Part shown: piece after piece, positions 59,301-64,000 of the stretch
How positions within the stretch are numbered: position 1 is the first letter of the stretch
Layout of the letters: the number at the start of each line of letters is the position of its first letter
DNA from: Eukaryota sp. TZLM1-RC
Lineage: Eukaryota > Metamonada: BaSk clade
Assembly (NCBI GenBank): GCA_040285825.1
Contig: JAUPSS010000007.1
Location: 1,583,475-1,647,474 of the forward strand
Length of the DNA stretch: 64,000 bases
Direction of reading: 5' to 3'
Position numbers and translations under genes: made by a program
Notes under the pieces: model-generated
The model's database searches: none
Told to the model about the DNA's origin: nothing
Seen by the model: the letters and a program-made list of their open reading frames with translations, nothing else

Positions 59301-61200
59301 TAATCCTTTTGCAATTGTTGTGACAATTTATACATGGTTATCTTGCCTTTAAAAAAATCGAAACGAATGGCGCAATTTACAGGAGAAGTTTTCAATTTAT
59401 GAATAGCACCACTGGTTTTTGATCACATTTTTGGTGTAAAAAAACATTGTTGCGTGAACTTTTACATTGATAAAGAAAATTATTTTACTTTTGTTATTTG
59501 ACAGAAACAAAAAAATAAATTTTTAAAAAATTTACAGTTTCACTTTCATTTTGAATGTATTCTAAAAACAGATATCATTTTTTTGACTTGAATCAAAAGG
59601 TGATCGTTTGTAAAAGGCAACGGTAACGCTATTTTCTGCACGATTATCATTCTTTTGATTAGGTCAGTATCTTTTTCAAAATTTATGAGCTTTATACATC
59701 ATTAAAACCAATGTTCATGTCATTCATTTGATTTGAATTCCTTTGTTGATAATCTTTTTACAACATTTGCAACAATTTATACATGGTTATCTTGCCTTTG
59801 AAAAAATGGAAACGAATGGCGCATTTTACAAGAGAAGTTTTCAAGTTTATAAATACAACATGTGTTCTTGATCACATTTTTGGTGTAAAAATACATTGTT
59901 GCATGAACTTTTACATTGATAAAGAAAATTATTTTACTTTTGTTATTTGACAGAAACAAAAAAATAAATTCCAAAAAAAATTTACAGTTTCACTTTCATT
60001 TTGAATGTATTCTAGAAACAGATATCGTTTGTTTGATTTGAATCAAAAGGTGATCGTTTGTATATGGCAACGGTAACGCTATTTTCTGCACGATTATCAT
60101 TCTTTTGATTAGGTCAGTATCTTTTTCAAAATTTAAGAGCTTTATACATCATTAAAACCAATGTTCATGTCATTCATTTGATTTGAATTCCTTTGTTGAT
60201 AATCTTTTTACAACATTTGCGACAATTTATACATGGTTATCTTGCCTTTGAAAAAATGGAAACGAATGGCGCATTTTACAAGAGAAGTTTTCAAGTTTAT
60301 AAATACAACATGTGTTCTTGATCACATTTTTGGTGTAAAAAAACATTGTTGCGTGAACTTTTACATTGATAAAGAAATTTTTCTTTTTTTATTAAACATA
60401 AATAAAAAATAAGTTTAAATTTTCATAAATTCGACAAACACTTTTATTGCAAAATCAGTACACAAAACTAGATGCTCTATTGATCAAAAATACTGCACCA
60501 AAAAAGCTAAAACAATTTGTCATAGTTTTCATTTGAAATCCCCATTTCTTATATGACAAAAAGACTCCACACTTGACAATAAATCTTTGAATTGTAATAT
60601 CCATATGAGTGTTTCAAACGCTGTTGAATGTTATTGTGTTTTCACACTTTCTGTGAAAACATGCTTATGCACAAGTGATACAAGGCAGGTTTGATACATG
60701 AAGAAATGATTTATGTATTCTGTTTCAATGGCAATCTTGAAAACAATAGTGTTGGCAGAAAAGATGATGTATGTACTGAAAAGAATACTGTCCAGGAAAA
60801 CTTTATTATGATAGAGTCTTCATCAAGAAGAAAGTACAACGGTGAAGACATCAAGCCAATCCATGAACAATTGAGATCAAAAGAGTGATTGAGTCAAACG
60901 AAACACTGACAATAACCGATAGGTAAAAGATTTACGGAATAGAAATCCAAAATGCGCTAGGCAAGGCTGCTGCACTGATGGCAATCGTGATGCCTACCCT
61001 TCTGCCCCGAAGAATCATGGCACTAAGAGTATAATGTGTTTAAAGTTACAGACGCATCCCAAAGTCGGAGTACGGAAATGAAAAAACCGCAGAAGGTTGC
61101 TCAGGTTGGAAGATCAGATTTTGGGTCTGGTTTCAAACTTCAGATTTTCCAATTTTGACATTGGAATTTTACCAACCCATCATCCAATAGATTTTGGTTC
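44331..61200. repeat. Satellite B main array, higher-order repeat next to rDNA
   Basis: B1 anchors lie at 46010, 47177, 51483, 52636, 54247, 55860, 57477, 58627 and 60691. Spacings are 1167, 4306, 1153, 1611, 1613, 1617, 1150 and 2064 bp. These equal one B1 (about 690) plus 1, 8, 1, 2, 2, 2, 1 and 3 copies of B2 (about 455). B2 has two subtypes: one with AATAGCACCACTGG and AAAAAATCGAAACG, the other with ATACAGCATGTGTTC and ATGGAAACG. The subtypes alternate in the two-copy units. Frames of 60-90 codons within B1 and B2 on both strands mostly start with GTG or TTG and simply repeat with the satellite. The last unit breaks off near 61200, 575 bp before the 18S. Confidence 0.95.
47664..51190. repeat. 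Run of eight consecutive B2 blocks
   Basis: CATGGTTATCTTGCC occurs at about 47886, 48337, 48787, 49232, 49680, 50128, 50577 and 51025 with no B1 between. The spacing is 445-451 bp. The first copy is the ACCACTGG subtype; the other seven are the ACAGCATG or ACAACATG subtype, so expansion acted on that subtype. Confidence 0.9.
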
Positions 61201-61774
61201 TGTTGATTTGTTTTTTGTATAAACACGAATCAAAGATTTCTAGTTATAGCATTTGCTGGTGTTGTTTTACAGTGATGACCATTATGGTCTAAAATTGTGG
61301 ATTTTACAAAAGGTTCTTTGTTTTATACAAATTGATTCAAAATCATCCAAATGAGATCAGACCACAAAAATGGCGAAACGTGAAATGGGGGTCAGGAAAT
61401 GAAAGAAATTTTCATTTTTTATCCCATTTCGGAAAGTACTTGCTATTTGATCATTTTCAATTGATTGTTTTTAAATAATTTATGAAAATGTGAAAACAGC
61501 TCAATTGTTCATGTTGAACAAAATTTTGGTGTTGTATGTAAGCCTTAATGGAAACATTAAATTTTACTACACGTGTCGAATTTTATGGGAAATCATTTTT
61601 GATTGAAAATTTAAATTGACACATCAATAAGATTTGATTACATTTATCAGGATGTAATGGATCTTTATGGAAAGCACAAATGATCAACATTGATACAATC
61701 ATATTTGATTGATTTCACAAAAGGTAACATTTATGAACTTTTCTGGTTTTTTAATCGGAATGTTTTATTGTTGA
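61201..61774 (+). promoter_or_regulatory. Unique leader upstream of 18S (putative Pol I promoter and 5' ETS)
   Basis: About 575 bp not shared with the satellites, AT-rich, ending directly at the 18S start. By position it must contain the external transcribed spacer and probably the RNA polymerase I promoter, but no element can be pinpointed from one copy. Confidence 0.45.
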
Positions 61775-62861
61775 TACCTGGTTGATCCTGCCAGTAGGCA
61801 TATGCTTGTCTCAAAGATTAAGCCATGCATGTCTAAGTTCAGGAGTTTTCTCCGAAACAGCGAATGGCTCATTAAATCAGTGATAATTTATTTGATAGTA
61901 CTTACTACTTGGATAACCGTGGTAATTCTAGAGCTAATACATGCAGCAAATACTTCTTTTGAAGTATGCATTTATTAGATACAAAACCAATCCTGGCAAC
62001 AGGTCTTTGGTGAATCATAATAACTATGCTGATCGCATGTCTTCGGACAGCGACATATCATTTAAATCACTGCCCTATCAACTAAATCGTAAGGTAGTGG
62101 CTTACGATGGTGATGACGGGTAACGGGGAATTAGGGTTTGATTCCGGAGAGGGAGCCTGAGAAATGGCTACCACATCCAAGGAAGGCAGCAGGCGCGAAA
62201 ATTACCCAATCTCATTACGAGGAGGTAGTGACAAAAAATAACAATACTGGGCTCTTTTGAGTTCGTAATTGGAATGAGTACAACTTAAAACCTTTAACGA
62301 GGAGCTACTAGAGGGCAAGTCTGGTGCCAGCAGCCGCGGTAATTCCAGCTCTAGTAGTGTATCTTAAAATTGCTGCGTTTAAATCGTCCGTAGTTGAATC
62401 TCAGAATTTGCGTATCTTCAGGTTTTCCTGTTGGTAAACAGATTCTTCTGTCTGAGGACACTAGTCATTTGCTTCGGCGGTGGCTATTGAATTCAGACCG
62501 TTTACTTTGAAAAATTAGAGTGTTCAAAGCAGGCTTTATGCAATTGAATAACTTAGCATGGAATAATAGAATAGGACTTTGGTTCTGTTTTATTGGTTTT
62601 GAGAACTAGAGTAATGATTAAAAGGGACAGTTGGGGCATTAGTACTCCGGTGTCAGAGGTGAAATTCTTGGATTGCCGGATGACTAACTACTGCGAAAGC
62701 ATTTGCCAAAGATGTTCTCATTAATCAAGGTCGAAAGTTGGGGGATCGAAGACGATTAGACACCGTCGTAGTCTCAACCATAAACTATGCCGACTAGGGA
62801 TTAGTAGGCGTTAAATACGACCCTATTAGCACCTTATGGGAAACCATAAGTTCTTGGGTAA

Positions 62862-62920
<59 letters not shown>

Positions 62921-63369
62921 TTGTGGAGCCTGCGGCTTAATCTGACTCAACACGGAGAAACTTACCAGGTCCAGACGTGATAAGGATTGACAGATTGATA
63001 GCTCTTTCATGATCTTACGGTTAGTGGCGCATGGCCGTTCTTAGTTGGTGGAGTGATTTGTCTGGTTAATTCCGATAACGAACGAGATCTAAATTGCTAA
63101 CTAGTTTTATTCTATTTTCGGATAGTTTGAACTTCTTAGCGAGACTGCTGTGGTTTTACACAGAGGAAGGTTTAGGCAATAACAGGTCTGTGATGCCCTT
63201 AGATGTTCTGGGCCGCACGCGCGCTACAATGGTAGGTACAACGAGTTTGTCCTTAACCGAAAGGTTTGGGTAATCTTGTGAATACCTATCTTGACTGGGA
63301 TAGATCCTTGCAATTATGGGTCTTGAACGAGGAATAACTTGTAAGTGCATGTCATCAGCATGCGCTGAA

Positions 63370-63415
<46 letters not shown>

Positions 63416-63555
63416 GATGTTGAGGTGAAATGTTTGGACTCAATGGGTTAAGCTGCAAAGCAAGACTTGTTGGGAAAATTCAGTGAATCTTTGCATCTAG
63501 AGGAAGGAGAAGTCGTAACAAGGTATCCGTAGGTGAACCTGCGGATGGATCATTG
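61775..63555 (+). rRNA. 18S small-subunit rRNA, complete
   Basis: Starts at TACCTGGTTGATCCTGCCAG and ends at GTAACAAGGTATCCGTAGG...GGATCATT, about 1781 nt. Universal blocks are present: GTGCCAGCAGCCGCGGTAA, GAAACTTAAAGGAATTGACG and TTGTACACACCGCCCGTCGC. Normal size with no intron. Unusual bases at conserved sites: CAGTAGGCATATGC (usually GTAGTCATATGC) and CACCACCAGTTGTGG (usually CCAGGAGTGG). It should be transcribed by RNA polymerase I together with 5.8S and 28S. Confidence 0.97.
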
Positions 63556-63655
63556 TCGTTTGCAGAGCTTTGGCTGCCAAGTTTCACTTTAACTGAAACC
63601 TAATACCGAACCAACCCTTTTTATTATAAAAACTAATAGTTTCTATGAAACATCC
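63556..63655 (+). other. ITS1
   Basis: About 100 bp between the 18S 3' end and the 5.8S start. Short for a eukaryotic ITS1. Confidence 0.85.
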
Positions 63656-63812
63656 AACTTTCAGTGATGGATGTCTCGGCTCCTTTATCGATGAAGAACG
63701 CAGCGAATTGCGATACGTAATGTGAATTGCAGAATCTGTGAATCATCGAAACTTTGAACGCAAATGGTAGTTCTTTAGAGCTTCGGCTTTATTGAACTAT
63801 ACTTGAATCAGC
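63656..63812 (+). rRNA. 5.8S rRNA
   Basis: Begins AACTTTCAGTGATGGATG and contains the universal ATGAAGAACGCAGCGAA, TGCGATACGTAATGTGAAT and AATCATCGAAACTTTGAACG. The 3' end is placed by length and is uncertain by several bases. Confidence 0.92.
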
Positions 63813-63973
63813 GTCGTCTTTTATTTTCCATTTCGGATAATTGGAATTGAAGGTTACTTCTTTTCTTAAATAATCAAATATATGATTGACTTTTGTCAAC
63901 ATTTATTGTTGAAGGCAACTTTACATTAATTGACGACTCATCTCTTTCATATATTGTCTTTTAGACATCATTT
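63813..63973 (+). other. ITS2
   Basis: About 160 bp of AT-rich spacer between 5.8S and the 28S start. Boundaries are approximate. Confidence 0.8.
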
Positions 63974-64000
63974 CGACCTGATTTCAAGTAAGATCACCCC
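63974..64000 (+). rRNA. 28S large-subunit rRNA, first bases only
   Basis: CGACCTGATTTCAAGTAAGA followed by TCACCCC matches the position and pattern of the canonical 28S start (CGACCTCAAATCAGGTAGGA, then TTACCCG), with several substitutions. The gene runs off the window. Confidence 0.8.

Noticed and set aside
41023-60888. Repeated 65-codon frame in satellite B block B1, and 60-90 codon frames in B2 on both strands
   Set aside because: Starts are mostly TTG or GTG, overlapping frames exist on both strands of the same DNA, and copies are lost to homopolymer shifts. Homogenised satellite explains the apparent conservation.
61941-62123. 60-codon plus-strand frame
   Set aside because: Lies within the 18S rRNA gene.
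63156-63458. 100-codon minus-strand frame
   Set aside because: Lies antisense within the 18S rRNA gene.

Overview
The window is AT-rich nuclear DNA from a eukaryote, probably a protist. It carries long intron-free genes, AATAAA signals, retrotransposons, satellite DNA and, at its right end, the start of a eukaryotic rRNA transcription unit (18S, ITS1, 5.8S, ITS2, first bases of 28S). I could not assign a lineage from the sequence alone. The 18S is complete and canonical in most of its universal blocks, but departs from consensus at a few normally invariant sites.

Layout. 1-2386: little recognisable, with two weak small gene candidates. 2387-7256: a cluster of 5'-truncated non-LTR retrotransposons of one RLE type (reverse transcriptase, then a CCHC zinc finger, then a restriction-like endonuclease, as in R2/R4/NeSL-like LINEs). 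Three of them have visible target-site duplications. 7337-10801 (minus): a large surface protein with kelch repeats, a Cys-rich GCC2/GCC3-like segment and three membrane segments. 10964-19262: satellite A monomers (about 460 bp) and a 2.03-kb mosaic unit repeated three times, built from satellite A, satellite B-like sequence and two LINE ends in opposite orientation. 20001-22085 (plus): a two-kinase protein in which a degenerate pseudokinase, a coiled coil and an intact kinase follow one another. 23652-29062 (minus): a complete-length but dead Ty3/gypsy-type LTR retrotransposon with 186-bp LTRs. 29226-33296: three further LINE copies, one carrying the only nearly complete N-terminal half seen here. 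33335-40664: sixteen satellite A monomers. 40665-61200: about 20 kb of satellite B, a higher-order repeat whose spacing is quantised (a 690-bp block plus 1, 2, 3 or 8 copies of a block of about 455 bp), with one captured LINE fragment. 61201-61774: unique leader. 61775-64000: rDNA.

Together this looks like an rDNA-proximal, heterochromatin-like or subtelomeric segment. Two single-copy genes (the kelch receptor and the tandem kinase) are islands in repeats. The satellites, the 2-kb mosaic and the LINE relics share modules, so they appear to have been built from one another by recombination. No operon or multi-gene system is visible. The most unusual items are the pseudokinase-kinase gene, the quantised rDNA-adjacent satellite, the 15-bp hairpin carried by each satellite A monomer, and the excess of in-frame nonsense codons in an otherwise unshifted gypsy pol frame.
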